Positions 39,348 to 48,162 of a stretch of DNA of 64,000 nt are shown here, in pieces. The stretch is from Chitinimonas sp. BJYL2 (lineage in GTDB: Bacteria; Pseudomonadota; Gammaproteobacteria; Burkholderiales; Chitinimonadaceae), in NCBI RefSeq assembly GCF_027257935.1, contig NZ_JANZKW010000001.1, positions 62,001 to 126,000 on the forward strand. The letters run 5' to 3'. The notes beneath the pieces were generated by a model. It did not search any database and was not told the DNA's origin. It was given only the letters and a program-made list of their open reading frames with translations. The translations under genes were made by a program, and so were the position numbers. The first letter of the stretch is position 1, and each line of letters opens with the position of its first letter.

Positions 39348-40848
39348 TATCGAGTCCGATCACTTGCTCATGCTCGGCCGCATAGTGCGCCGCATAACGC
39401 AGCTCACCGGGCGCTTCGGCATGAAGGGTATAGAGGGGTTGGCCGGCAAGCACGGTATCGCCCAGCTTCACATGCAGATCCACACCTGCCGAACAGGCTT
39501 GGGGGGCGCCGGCCAGCTTGGCAATCTGGGCGAGGATGCGGTTGTCGATCTCGCGCACACGGCCTGCACGGCTGGCGCAAACGATCTCGGTGAGTGGCGC
39601 CTTGGGCAGGGTACGCAAGCCCCCCTGCGCTGCACAGATGCGCAGGAACTGCTGCCAGGCGGCACCGCTATCGAGCAGGGCGCTGGCCTGCGTCTTGCCG
39701 TTTCCGGCTGAGGCCACCTCACCCATTTCGAGCAGCAAGCCGGCGAGCAGCAAGGCGCGGTCGCGTAGATCCTGCGGGGCGTGGGCATCGCACTGCAATA
39801 CCTGCACCAGATCGCGGGCTTCGAGCGCCGGGCCAATGCCGCGCCCTACGGGTTGGGTGCCATCGGTGATCACGGTCTGTACCTGCAGGCCCAGTGCATC
39901 GCCCACGGCTCGCAGGCGGCGCGACAAGCGCTCGGCGGTGTGGACATTACGCACCTTGGCCGTGGGGCCAACCGGCAGATCAATCAGCACCCGCTCCGAA
40001 CCCGCCGCGAGCTTCTTGGAAAGGATGGAAGCCACCAGCTGGCCATCGCTGTCGAGATTAAGGGGCCGCTCGATACGGATCAGGATGTCATCAGCCGGGC
40101 TCAGGCGCATGCCGCCGCCCCAGACGATGCAGCCACCCGTTTCATCGACCACGCGGCGGATATCGACCGGGCTCAGATCCACCGGCGCCAGGGTTTCCAT
40201 GGTGTCGGCGGTGCCGGCAGGCGAGGTGATCGCCCGCGAGGAAGTCTTGGGCATGGTGAGCCCGGCGGCGGTGACGATGGCGACCACGATGGGGGTGGTC
40301 CGGTTACCGGGCAAGCCGCCCACGCAGTGTTTATCGACCACCGGGCTGCGCGACCACTGCAAGCGTTCGCCCGCATTCACCATGGCTCGGGTAAGCGCGA
40401 TGGTTTCGTCCAGATCCAGCCTGTCGCCCGCGCAGGCCGTCACAAAAGCAGCGAGGTGCAGATCGGAGAGGCGGCCGGCAACCGTGTCAGCGATGATATC
40501 GCCGAGCTGCGCATCGGTAAGGCGCTCGCCGAATATCTTGCCGCGCAGATGATGCTCGGAAAGCAGCACCGGCATATGCGAGAAATGCAGTGTCTCGCCC
40601 GCCAGTACACCCAGTGCATGCTGGGCCGAGACGCTGAGCGAAGCTTCATCGATCCCCAGCAGATCCGAGTTCACCGTGTTGAGCGTGGCGATCAGCGAGC
40701 GGCCGTTGCTGGCTACCAGCACACGCGTCTGTGCGGCAAAGCCCTCGGCGCGGCAGATATGGCAGCCGGCACTCATGTAGACCACATGGTCGTGCGCTGT
40801 ATCAATGCCCAGCGGCTTGAACCGCAGCGTGGCGCGTTGCGGGTTCAT
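39340..40848 (-). CDS. Thymidine/AMP phosphorylase-like enzyme
   Basis: A 502-aa protein of the thymidine phosphorylase superfamily. Residues about 1-90 are an extra N-terminal domain, then VVDKHCVGGLPGNRTTPI and KTSSRAITSPAGTADTMETL are the phosphate/nucleoside site, with GGMRLSPADDILI. E. coli DeoA has about 440 residues; the extra domain and length match archaeal AMP phosphorylases and a bacterial subgroup. Known members cleave a nucleoside or nucleoside monophosphate with phosphate. The ATG overlaps the beta-CASP gene stop (ATGA). The true substrate (thymidine or NMP) cannot be decided here. Confidence 0.87.
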   Translation of the reverse strand: MNPQRATLRFKPLGIDTAHDHVVYMSAGCHICRAEGFAAQTRVLVASNGRSLIATLNTVNSDLLGIDEASLSVSAQHALGVLAGETLHFSHMPVLLSEHHLRGKIFGERLTDAQLGDIIADTVAGRLSDLHLAAFVTACAGDRLDLDETIALTRAMVNAGERLQWSRSPVVDKHCVGGLPGNRTTPIVVAIVTAAGLTMPKTSSRAITSPAGTADTMETLAPVDLSPVDIRRVVDETGGCIVWGGGMRLSPADDILIRIERPLNLDSDGQLVASILSKKLAAGSERVLIDLPVGPTAKVRNVHTAERLSRRLRAVGDALGLQVQTVITDGTQPVGRGIGPALEARDLVQVLQCDAHAPQDLRDRALLLAGLLLEMGEVASAGNGKTQASALLDSGAAWQQFLRICAAQGGLRTLPKAPLTEIVCASRAGRVREIDNRILAQIAKLAGAPQACSAGVDLHVKLGDTVLAGQPLYTLHAEAPGELRYAAHYAAEHEQVIGLDND

Positions 40849-42248
40849 GCACGAGGCCTGTTCGCACCCGCTTCATGGGGCGCACCATCGAGCCGCACGC
40901 GATCCAGGTAATCCGGCACGCTGACCGACCAACCCAGCTCGGTGGCGATGCGCCTGCGCAGGGTGTCGGCAGCATCCGGCTCGCCATGGATCACAAAGGT
41001 CTGCTTGGGCGGCTGGCTGAAACCGCGTAGCCAGGTCAGGATTTCATCGGCATCGGCGTGCGCTGAGAAGTTGGGGATGTTCTCGACGTGGGCACGGATC
41101 GGCACCTCTTCGCCAAACATGCGGACGGTGCGCGCCCCCCCCAGTATCGCCGCACCGCGTGTGCCGCCGGCCTGGTAACCCGTGAACAGGATGGTGTTGC
41201 GCGGATCGGGCGCAAACGCACGCAGGTGATGCAGCACGCGCCCGCCCGTGGCCATGCCGCTGGCCGAGAGGATGATCATCGGCCCGGCGTGCTCGTTGAG
41301 CGCCATCGATTCCTCGGGCGACTGCACCGCCACCGCCATCTTGCACATGGCCGCGCACTGGTCATGGTTGAGCCGGTGTTCGCCCTGGTGGCGGACGAAT
41401 ATCTCGGTGGCATCAATCGCCATCGGGCTGTTGAGGTAAGTCGGCACATGGGGAATCTCGCCCGAGCGGCGCAGCGCTTCCAGATGGTGCATCAGCACCT
41501 GCGCACGCCCCACCGCAAAGGTCGGGATCACCAGCACCCCACCCCGCGCCACGGTAGATCGAACGATCTCGCCCAGGCGCACGCGCGGGTCATCCTGCCC
41601 GTGCTGGCGATTGCCATAGGTGGATTCAATCAGCAGCCAGTCGGCATGCTGCACGCTGGCCGGCGGACGCATGACCGGATCATGCAGCCGGCCCAGATCG
41701 CCCGAGAACACCAGATGCTGACCCGCCGCCTCAATCTCCACCACGGCGGAACCCAGAATGTGCCCCGCGGGCCGGAAGCGCAGCTGGATATCGCCATCAA
41801 GGGTCACCGTCTTGTCGAAAGGATGAGTAACCAGCGCCGGCAGACAGCCGCGGGCGTCCTGTTCGGTGTACAGCGGCAAGGCCGGATCATGGCGCGAGGA
41901 ATGGCGCAGATTTGCCCAACGGGCCTCCTCTTCCAGCAGGTGGCCGCTATCGGGCAGCAGAATGCCGCACAAATCCGCAGTGGCATGGGTGCAGTGCACG
42001 CGCCCCTTGAAGCCGTTGCGTACCAGCAGCGGCAGATAGCCACTGTGGTCCAGATGCGCGTGGGTCAGGATCACGGCGTCGATGCTGTCTGGTGCCACCG
42101 GCAAATCCGCCCAGTTGCGCACCCGTAGCGTTTTGTACCCCTGGAAGAGTCCGCAGTCGATCAGCAGCCGCTTGCCCGCAATCTCCAGCAGGTATTTGGA
42201 CCCGGTCACCGTACCGGTGGCACCAAGAAACTGTAGGAATGCATGCAT
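40845..42248 (-). CDS. Beta-CASP metallo-beta-lactamase RNase-like protein
   Basis: A 467-aa protein. The metallo-beta-lactamase core has VILTHAHLDHSGYLP (HxHxDH), AGHILGS and VFSGDLG. The beta-CASP domain shows LIESTYGNR, LVIPTFAVGRAQ and SASGMATGGRVLHHL. The C-terminal SAHADADEIL supplies the final His. This is the CPSF/Ysh1-like family that includes RNA endo- and exonucleases. GGAG precedes the ATG at 42248; a TTG 30 bases upstream is less likely. It is the first gene of an operon with the phosphorylase and PRPP-synthetase-like genes. Confidence 0.9.
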   Translation of the reverse strand: MHAFLQFLGATGTVTGSKYLLEIAGKRLLIDCGLFQGYKTLRVRNWADLPVAPDSIDAVILTHAHLDHSGYLPLLVRNGFKGRVHCTHATADLCGILLPDSGHLLEEEARWANLRHSSRHDPALPLYTEQDARGCLPALVTHPFDKTVTLDGDIQLRFRPAGHILGSAVVEIEAAGQHLVFSGDLGRLHDPVMRPPASVQHADWLLIESTYGNRQHGQDDPRVRLGEIVRSTVARGGVLVIPTFAVGRAQVLMHHLEALRRSGEIPHVPTYLNSPMAIDATEIFVRHQGEHRLNHDQCAAMCKMAVAVQSPEESMALNEHAGPMIILSASGMATGGRVLHHLRAFAPDPRNTILFTGYQAGGTRGAAILGGARTVRMFGEEVPIRAHVENIPNFSAHADADEILTWLRGFSQPPKQTFVIHGEPDAADTLRRRIATELGWSVSVPDYLDRVRLDGAPHEAGANRPRA

Positions 42249-42616
42249 GAGACGGACTCCATCGAAAAGGATGCCCAAGGGCAGCAGACCATCGGCCCAC
42301 CCACCCAGTGTAGCGACCGTGAGAGCTTATGCCCGAACCCCGCCCGCAGCTTTGAGGCAGCGCAAGCCCGCGCGCCGGGTCAGTCGCCGCCCAGACCGTT
42401 CTCCACTGCATAAATGGCAACCTGCACGCGGCAGGAAATTCGGCGCTTGTAGAGTCTCAGGCTGTCAATTGTGCGCTCGGCGGCGGGGAGAAGCATTCGC
42501 TGGAGGCATGCTCCCGATTGGTCATACGCAGGCCTAATCGCCATTCGTCGCTTTACAAGGCAATTCTGATATACAAATGTACAATACAAAACGAAACTAA
42601 ACAAAAGGAAACGGCG
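42249..42616. other. Divergent gap upstream of the chemoreceptor
   Basis: 368 bases between the divergent beta-CASP and chemoreceptor genes. Apart from the putative response-regulator remnant (42380-42483) I see no gene. The last 60 bases are strikingly AT-rich (CTGATATACAAATGTACAAT and following) compared with the neighbourhood and end in AAAAGGAAACGG, the ribosome site of the chemoreceptor, so they probably hold its promoter. Confidence 0.5.
42380..42483 (-). pseudogene. Remnant of a LuxR/NarL-type response regulator C-terminus
   Basis: On the minus strand the translation [16 protein letters not shown] then [17 protein letters not shown] ends at a stop at 42380. The second part closely resembles the last helix of NarL-family regulators (SRVQAAIYAV-type). 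No upstream HTH or receiver remains; the preceding frame runs into the chemoreceptor gene on the other strand. Most likely a decayed fragment left after deletion. Confidence 0.4.
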
Positions 42617-44263
42617 ATGACACAGACCAGTTCGATGCGTATCGGTAATCGACTCCTGCTGGGCTTTGGCTTGGTGCTCTCCCTGCTGGTGGTCATCACC
42701 ATCATCGCGATCTACAAGGTCAACTACATCAACGATGTGCTTCGCGAGGTGGCCGAGGTCAATGCGGTGAAACAGCGCTACGCCATCAACTTCCGTGGCA
42801 GCGTGCACGACCGGGCGATTGCCGTGCGGGATGTGGTGCTGGTGGGCAGCGATGCCGAACTCAACACCACCCTCACCACCATCGACAAACTGGCCGCGTT
42901 CTATGCGGAATCGGAAACCGCGCTGGAAAAGATGATCGCCAACGGCCAGATCACGCCCGAGGAACAAACGATCATCGATGGCATCAAGGACATTCAGGCG
43001 CGCACCCTGCCCCTCGTCAAACAGATCATCGATCTGCGCCGTGCCGGTGATGCAGCGGGCGCACAAGCCCTGCTGCTCAAGGACGCCAGCCCGGCGTTCG
43101 TGGAATGGCTCAAGCGTATCAACCAGCTGATCGATCATGAAGAAGCCAAGAACCAGACGGCAACGCCGCAAGTACGCAGCGTAGCCAGCAGCTTTCAGGA
43201 ACTGATGATCGGGCTGTGTGTTGCCGCCATTGCGATCGGTACCACCCTGGCCATCCTGATCACTCGCCACCTGACCCGCGCACTGGGCGGCGAGCCTGCG
43301 GATGCCGCCCGCATCATCAGCCGTATCGCCACCGGCGACCTGACCGGCCAGATCAAGCCCTCCCATCCGGACAGCATGCTCGCGGCGGTGGCGCAGATGC
43401 AGGACAAGCTGAGGCTGATTGTCAGCGATATCGTCAAAGCCGCCGATGAAGTGGGTAGCGGCGCCGGTAACGTGGCCCAAGCCTCGCAACTGGCCCGCAA
43501 CGCCGCCGAGACGCAGGCCAACTCATCGTCGGAAACGGCGGCCCGCATTGGTGAAATGACGGTCAGCGTCAACGATATCTCGCAGATTGCCCGTCAGACC
43601 GAGGACAACTCGGCCAAAACCGCGACGCTATCGGAAACGGGCAGCGAGGCGGTCCGTACTGCCACACTGGAAATCGAACGGATTGCCGAAACCGTGCAGT
43701 CATCGTCACAGCAAATCCGCCTGCTACAGCAACGATCCCAAGAGATTGGCGGCATTGCCGGCGTGATCAAGGAAATTGCCGACCAGACCAACCTGCTCGC
43801 ACTCAACGCAGCCATTGAAGCCGCCCGTGCCGGCGAAACCGGACGCGGCTTTGCCGTGGTGGCTGACGAAGTACGCAAGCTGGCCGAGCGTACCGGCACG
43901 GCCACCGCCGAAATCGCCAAGATGATCAGCCTGATCCAGAGCGAGACCCAGCAAGCCGTGGCCGCCATGGATGCGGCAGTACCGCAAGTGAAGAACGGCC
44001 TGGAACTGGCCAATGAAGCGTCCACTGTCCTGCGCGACATTCATCACCAGGCACTGGATTCGCTGGCCAAGGTGCGGGATGTGGTACAGGCCACGGCGCA
44101 GCAGGTGAACACCATTTCCGGCATTACCCGAAATGTGGAACAGATCGCGGAAATCTCGGGGCAGACCAACGAAGCGATGCGGCACAACGCCGAACAAGGC
44201 GTGATGCTGGAGCATGTTTCCGGCTCGCTACGCAAACAGATCAGCTACTTCCGCATCCAGTAA
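42617..44263 (+). CDS. Methyl-accepting chemotaxis protein
   Basis: A 548-aa transmembrane receptor. First helix near residues 11-33 ([20 protein letters not shown]), then a periplasmic four-helix-bundle region of the 4HB_MCP type ([18 protein letters not shown]), second helix near 197-219, a HAMP segment, and a long coiled-coil signalling domain with the conserved hairpin tip [41 protein letters not shown]. It feeds CheA/CheW kinases encoded elsewhere. The ligand is unknown. AAAAGGAAA precedes the ATG at 42617. Confidence 0.95.
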   Translation: MTQTSSMRIGNRLLLGFGLVLSLLVVITIIAIYKVNYINDVLREVAEVNAVKQRYAINFRGSVHDRAIAVRDVVLVGSDAELNTTLTTIDKLAAFYAESETALEKMIANGQITPEEQTIIDGIKDIQARTLPLVKQIIDLRRAGDAAGAQALLLKDASPAFVEWLKRINQLIDHEEAKNQTATPQVRSVASSFQELMIGLCVAAIAIGTTLAILITRHLTRALGGEPADAARIISRIATGDLTGQIKPSHPDSMLAAVAQMQDKLRLIVSDIVKAADEVGSGAGNVAQASQLARNAAETQANSSSETAARIGEMTVSVNDISQIARQTEDNSAKTATLSETGSEAVRTATLEIERIAETVQSSSQQIRLLQQRSQEIGGIAGVIKEIADQTNLLALNAAIEAARAGETGRGFAVVADEVRKLAERTGTATAEIAKMISLIQSETQQAVAAMDAAVPQVKNGLELANEASTVLRDIHHQALDSLAKVRDVVQATAQQVNTISGITRNVEQIAEISGQTNEAMRHNAEQGVMLEHVSGSLRKQISYFRIQ

Positions 44264-44605
44264 ACCGCCGCGCGCCAAGCCCTGCCACGTTAAGCGCCGG
44301 CAGGGCTTGGCGCGATGGCGTTCAACGTACTGGTACATACGCTGCGCGAACAGACCCGTTCGTGCCAGTACATCGACTATTCCCCACCTTGCAATGCTGG
44401 CCAACGCAAAGCAGGTGGCCGGCCCAGGACGAGCCGCGCTACGCCATCTACCCGCCGGATAAGCGCGAAGCTCAAGCACCTGTACCAAGACCAATGCAGT
44501 CAAGGCGCTGACTACAAGGATCGCTAACGGCCCTGAAAGATCATGTCACCCTGAAGGCAATTGCGACACCCAGCGCCCAAGCACATCCGGCAACACTGCG
44601 CTTGC
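44264..44605. other. Gap after the chemoreceptor with a 15-bp stem-loop
   Basis: 342 bases without a convincing gene. A perfect 15-bp inverted repeat (GCGCCAAGCCCTGCC, 44272-44286, with its complement at 44299-44313) lies just after the chemoreceptor stop; it has no T-run but may end or protect the transcript. A 70-codon open frame at 44315-44527 lacks a ribosome site and family resemblance and is probably noise. Confidence 0.55.
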
Positions 44606-45331
44606 TCACCGCCACTTGGCTTCGATTTCCTTGTACTTGCCGTTCTTCATGATGGTTTCCAGCCCTTGGCTGAACCTGGCAGCAAACTTGGCGCCATCGG
44701 GGTTGGCCTTGGTGAAGGCAATGTAAAGCTCTGGCTCTGCCGTCATCCCCACCGCTTTGAACTTGCCCGCAAACTCTGCCTTGTTCTTCTCGAAGATGCT
44801 GTTGGCTACCTTTTCATAGGCCACCGCATACTGGACCCGCCCTGCCGCCAGCTTGCGAAAGCCAAGCACATCCTGATTATTCACACTGCGCTTGATTCTG
44901 GGGTTGGTGTCAAAGGCCTCTCCATACTCATAGCCATTGGTCACCGCCACATCCTTGCCTTCCAGATCCTTCACGCCCAGATCGGACTGCGGCGAGTTGG
45001 CCTGTGCATAGATGCTGATCTTGGCCTTGAACAGCGCCGGCTTGTGCCAGACATAATCCTGCTCCAGCGCACTGTTGCGCGCCGCATCGAAGCACCCTGC
45101 TACCTGCCCCGCCTTGGCCTGCGCCATGCAGCGCGCATAAGGCATCACCTCCAGCTTGAGATTGACCCCGGCCGCCTTGAAGGCCTCGCGCACGATATCC
45201 ACCGCCATGCCTTTTGCCTCATTGCCCACCTTGGCGCAGTAGGGATACCAGTCATCCTCCGCGGCAATGGTCACCGTATCGGCCAGTGCAGGCGTTGCCA
45301 GCATTGCCACCAACAACAAACCGTGTCTCAT
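44606..45331 (-). CDS. Periplasmic solute-binding protein, SBP_bac_3 type
   Basis: A 241-aa exported protein (signal MRHGLLLVAMLATPALAD) with TVTIAAEDDWYPYCAKVG, GMAVDIVREAFKAAGVNLKL, EVMPYARCMAQAKAGQVAGCF and GKDVAVTNGYEYGEAFDTN. It is the paralogue of the protein at 6246, with the same EDDWYPY and PYARCM blocks. GGGG lies upstream of the ATG. No permease or ATPase is encoded nearby; the chemoreceptor gene is adjacent on the other strand. Ligand unknown. Confidence 0.85.
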   Translation of the reverse strand: MRHGLLLVAMLATPALADTVTIAAEDDWYPYCAKVGNEAKGMAVDIVREAFKAAGVNLKLEVMPYARCMAQAKAGQVAGCFDAARNSALEQDYVWHKPALFKAKISIYAQANSPQSDLGVKDLEGKDVAVTNGYEYGEAFDTNPRIKRSVNNQDVLGFRKLAAGRVQYAVAYEKVANSIFEKNKAEFAGKFKAVGMTAEPELYIAFTKANPDGAKFAARFSQGLETIMKNGKYKEIEAKWR

Positions 45332-45625
45332 GATTTACCCCATATGGATGATATGAGTACCACTCATCCCATAGAGATAGACCATGACAGCCGGCGATCG
45401 AACGTTATCCGGATAGGCGGTCATGGAACACATGCAAGAGGAAAATCGGGAGATATCAGCCGCCGCCGGGGCACGGCAAGCGGGGCGACGGAGGTCATCT
45501 TGATCGCTGCTCACGCACGAGCGACTAAGCTGTAGGCAATGGCAGAGCACACCGGCAGGCCCGACCAGAACCCATGGACGACGCAAGCGGCAGGCTGCAG
45601 CAAGGTGGCGCCCGTCCAGGGCGCC
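45332..45625. other. Gap between solute-binding protein gene and tRNA-Leu terminator
   Basis: About 290 bases with no gene seen. A short GGCGCC-type hairpin (GGTGGCGCC / GGGCGCC near 45604-45625) is the only structure. It should hold the promoter of the minus-strand binding protein gene. Confidence 0.4.
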
Positions 45626-45671
45626 AAAAGCAAACAAGGGCTCACGCGTTAACGTAAGCCCTTGCTTTTGA
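45626..45671 (-). terminator. Intrinsic terminator of tRNA-Leu
   Basis: On the minus strand, a stem of CAAGGGCTTACG / CGTGAGCCCTTG type is followed by a T-rich tract (TTTGCTTTT). It lies immediately downstream of the tRNA gene. Confidence 0.75.
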
Positions 45672-45676
45672 TTGTG

Positions 45677-45758
45677 GTGCCCAGGGTCGGACTCGAACCG
45701 ACACGCCTTGCAGCGGGGGATTTTGAGTCCCCTGCGTCTACCATTTCGCCACCTGGGC
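45677..45758 (-). tRNA. tRNA-Leu (anticodon CAA)
   Basis: The minus strand folds as a class II tRNA: acceptor GCCCAGG/CCTGGGC, D-arm with AAATGGTAGACGC, anticodon arm GGGGA-CTCAAAA-TCCCC with anticodon CAA, a long variable arm (CGCTGCAAGGCG), T-arm GTCGG-TTCGAGT-CCGAC and an encoded CCA. Long variable arm plus CAA gives leucine. It stands downstream of the rsmI gene, on the same strand. Confidence 0.93.
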
Positions 45759-45797
45759 AGGTGAGGGGCGCGATTATCGCCGCGTCACGGCCTGCGG

Positions 45798-46658
45798 TCA
45801 ATCTGCCTTGAGTTCCAGTGCCCTTTCATACAGCGCATTGCGGTTGCCGCCGCTGATTTCGGCAGCCAGCTTTACGGCCTGTTTGGTGGGGAGTTCGCGC
45901 AGTAGCGGGATCAGCAGATGATCGTGCGCGTTGCTCGCATCGTCGGCTTTGGCGGGGGCGGATTCGATCAGGACCACCAGTTCGCCACGCTGCTGATTGG
46001 CGTCGGCGGCTACCCAGGCTGCCAGTTCGCTCAAGGGGGCGCGGCGGATGGTTTCGAAGGTTTTGGTCAGCTCGCGGCAGACCACGCCGATGCGGTCGGC
46101 GCCGAATACCTCGGCCATATCGACCAAACTATCGGCAATGCGGTGAGGTGCTTCAAAGAAGGCAACGGTGTGCGGCAAGTTGGCCAGCGCGGCAAGCTCC
46201 TTCTTTCGCGCGCCCGATTTGGGTTCGAGAAAGCCGTAAAACTGGAAGCGCGGCGATTGCATGCCGGCACCGGCCAAAGCCGCCAGCAGCGCAGATGCGC
46301 CGGGGATGGGGATGACCTTGAAGCCTGCGGCATGCACGGCTTCAACCAGGCGCGCGCCGGGATCGCTGACGGCGGGGGTGCCGGCGTCGGATACCTGGGC
46401 GATGGTTTCGCCGGCTTGCAGGCGTTCGATCAGCTTGGCGGCGGCTTCGCGTTCGTTATGCTCGCGCAGCGAGATCATCCGCGTGGTGATGCCGAAGTGC
46501 TTGAGCAACTGGCCGGTCACGCGCGTGTCTTCGGCGGCGATCAGGTCGCAGGCGGCCAGCACGGCGCGGGCGCGCGGTGTGAAATCCTGCAAATTCCCGA
46601 TGGGCGTAGCCACCACATATAATGCCGGACGCTCAACTGCATAAGGCTCGTCATGCAC
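45798..46658 (-). CDS. rsmI: 16S rRNA (cytidine-1402-2'-O)-methyltransferase
   Basis: A 286-aa SAM-dependent methyltransferase of the tetrapyrrole-methylase fold. Motifs are LYVVATPIGNLQDFTPRA, AAEDTRVTGQLLKHFGI, QVSDAGTPAVSDPGARLV and FFEAPHRI. It 2'-O-methylates C1402 of 16S rRNA. I chose the GTG at 46658 (AGAGG ten bases upstream); no ATG is available at the expected place, and a GTG at 46676 lacks a ribosome site. This start overlaps the lpoA start on the other strand by six bases. Confidence 0.93.
   Translation of the reverse strand: MHDEPYAVERPALYVVATPIGNLQDFTPRARAVLAACDLIAAEDTRVTGQLLKHFGITTRMISLREHNEREAAAKLIERLQAGETIAQVSDAGTPAVSDPGARLVEAVHAAGFKVIPIPGASALLAALAGAGMQSPRFQFYGFLEPKSGARKKELAALANLPHTVAFFEAPHRIADSLVDMAEVFGADRIGVVCRELTKTFETIRRAPLSELAAWVAADANQQRGELVVLIESAPAKADDASNAHDHLLIPLLRELPTKQAVKLAAEISGGNRNALYERALELKAD
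46618..46623 (+). promoter_or_regulatory. TATAAT -10 box of the lpoA-yraN-diaA-dolP operon
   Basis: A perfect TATAAT, 30 bases before the lpoA ATG and inside the 5' end of rsmI. The -35 region (TTCCCG near 46594) is weak. Transcription of the two divergent genes would therefore start within each other's 5' ends. Confidence 0.45.
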
Positions 46659-47804
46659 GACGTCTTTACCTCTCACTGGTTGCCGCGATTTGCGGCGGCG
46701 CTACTCTACCTTGGCACCGTGGTGCCTGCCAGCGCCGAGGATACGCCTGCGCCGCCTGCGGAGGACGAATCCGGCCCGCATATTGCGCTGATCCTGCCCA
46801 CCAAGTCCAAGGGATTGGCCGGTGCGGCCGAGGTGGTTCAGGCCGGGGTGCTGGCCGCGCAGCTCAAGCTCGGCGACGAGAGCGTGCCCAAGATTCGCCT
46901 ATACCCCACAGGTGACCGCGATGAAGAAGCGCTGATGGCCTACCGTCAGGCGGCGGTGCGGGGCGCGGTGGGCGTGATCGGTCCGCTTACGCGCGGTGCC
47001 ATCGGCAAGCTCGCCGGCTTTGGCAAGCTCGATATCCCGGTGCTGGCGCTCAATAGCCTGGAGTCTGCCAAGCCGCCTACCAATCTGTTCGTGCTGGGCC
47101 TGTCGGTGGAAACCGAAGCCCGCCAGATTGCACGCCAGATGAAGCGCGATGGCATCAAGCAACCCTTGGTGCTCGAAGCCGAGGGCGCGCTGCATCAGCG
47201 CATGCGCGATGCGTTTGTGGCCGAGTGGAAAACCTTGGGAGGCACGCCGCCCCAGCAGCTCGCCCTGCCCGCTGATCCGAACGCGCTGTGGAAACTGCGC
47301 GATGCCGTCAACGCCCAGACGGCCGATGCCCTGTTTCTGGCGGCTGATCTCAAACGCGCACGCATGGCGCGGCCGTTTCTGAGCGCCGACCGTCCCCAAT
47401 ACGCCACCTCGCAGGTCTGGGGCGGCAAGTTCGGCAAGACCAGCGGCGCCAATATCGACATGCTGGGCGTGAAGTTTGTGGACATGCCCTGGCTGCTGGA
47501 GCCGCATCATCCCGATATCGCCGCATTCAAGCGCTCGGAGCGCCCGCTCTCGGCCGAGCTTGAGCGTCTCTATGCCTTGGGGATTGATGCCTACCGGCTG
47601 ACCATGCTGCTGCTCGTCTCGGCACCCGGCGCAACGATCGAAGTACAGGGCGTGACCGGCACGCTCAAGCTGGCGGAAGGTCGCCAGTTCAGCCGTGAAT
47701 TGATGGCCGGCATCGTGGGGGGCCAACCCAGCATTGCCGCCCCCAAACCCGAAGTGAGCGATCCCGCGCCTGCCGAGGCAACGGCCGAGAGCGCTACCCA
47801 GTAA
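46653..47804 (+). CDS. lpoA: LpoA-like penicillin-binding-protein activator (short form)
   Basis: A 383-aa exported protein with a signal peptide (AAALLYLGTVVPASAED) but no lipobox Cys. The body is a periplasmic-binding-protein-like fold (HIALILPTKSKGLAGAAEVV, YRQAAVRGAVGVIGPLTRGA, VLALNSLES, GIDAYRLTMLLL) matching the C-terminal domain of LpoA/YraM. The N-terminal TPR domain of E. coli LpoA (about 680 aa in full) is missing. Position between rsmI and yraN supports the assignment. In E. coli LpoA activates PBP1A from the outer membrane; the soluble form here may behave differently. Confidence 0.85.
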   Translation: MHDVFTSHWLPRFAAALLYLGTVVPASAEDTPAPPAEDESGPHIALILPTKSKGLAGAAEVVQAGVLAAQLKLGDESVPKIRLYPTGDRDEEALMAYRQAAVRGAVGVIGPLTRGAIGKLAGFGKLDIPVLALNSLESAKPPTNLFVLGLSVETEARQIARQMKRDGIKQPLVLEAEGALHQRMRDAFVAEWKTLGGTPPQQLALPADPNALWKLRDAVNAQTADALFLAADLKRARMARPFLSADRPQYATSQVWGGKFGKTSGANIDMLGVKFVDMPWLLEPHHPDIAAFKRSERPLSAELERLYALGIDAYRLTMLLLVSAPGATIEVQGVTGTLKLAEGRQFSRELMAGIVGGQPSIAAPKPEVSDPAPAEATAESATQ

Positions 47805-48145
47805 TGTCAATCAGCAAGGGGGCGGCGGCTGAAAGCCTGGCAGCAGATTTCCTCGCTGCCCAGGGTTTGCGCCTGCTGGGTCGTAACTGGCGTTGCCGCC
47901 AGGGCGAGCTGGACCTGATTGCCGACGACCGTGGCACCTTGGTGTTTGTGGAAGTCCGCAGCCGCAAGGGCGGCCGATTTGGCGATGCAGCAGACAGCAT
48001 CACCGCCAGCAAGCAGGCCAAGCTCGTTGCCGCCGCCCAGCACTACCTCGCCACCCTGTCCCGCGTGCCGCCCTGCCGCTTCGATGCCGTGCTGCTCGAT
48101 GGCGATGCGGCGCCGCGCTGGCTGCGCAACATTATCGAACTCTGA
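47804..48145 (+). CDS. yraN: YraN/UPF0102 family protein
   Basis: A 113-aa protein with the restriction-endonuclease-like core of UPF0102: GAAAESLAADFLAAQGLRLL, GELDLIADDRGTLVFVEVRSR and ITASKQAKLVAAAQHYL. The E and D/E-x-K residues of a nuclease site are present, but the biochemical role is unproven. Its ATG overlaps the lpoA stop (TAATG). Confidence 0.92.
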   Translation: MSISKGAAAESLAADFLAAQGLRLLGRNWRCRQGELDLIADDRGTLVFVEVRSRKGGRFGDAADSITASKQAKLVAAAQHYLATLSRVPPCRFDAVLLDGDAAPRWLRNIIEL

Positions 48146-48162
48146 ATGGAACTCCCTGCCTC

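Noticed and set aside
44315-44527. 70-codon frame after the chemoreceptor
   Set aside because: No ribosome site, no recognisable motif and an atypical composition; treated as non-coding.
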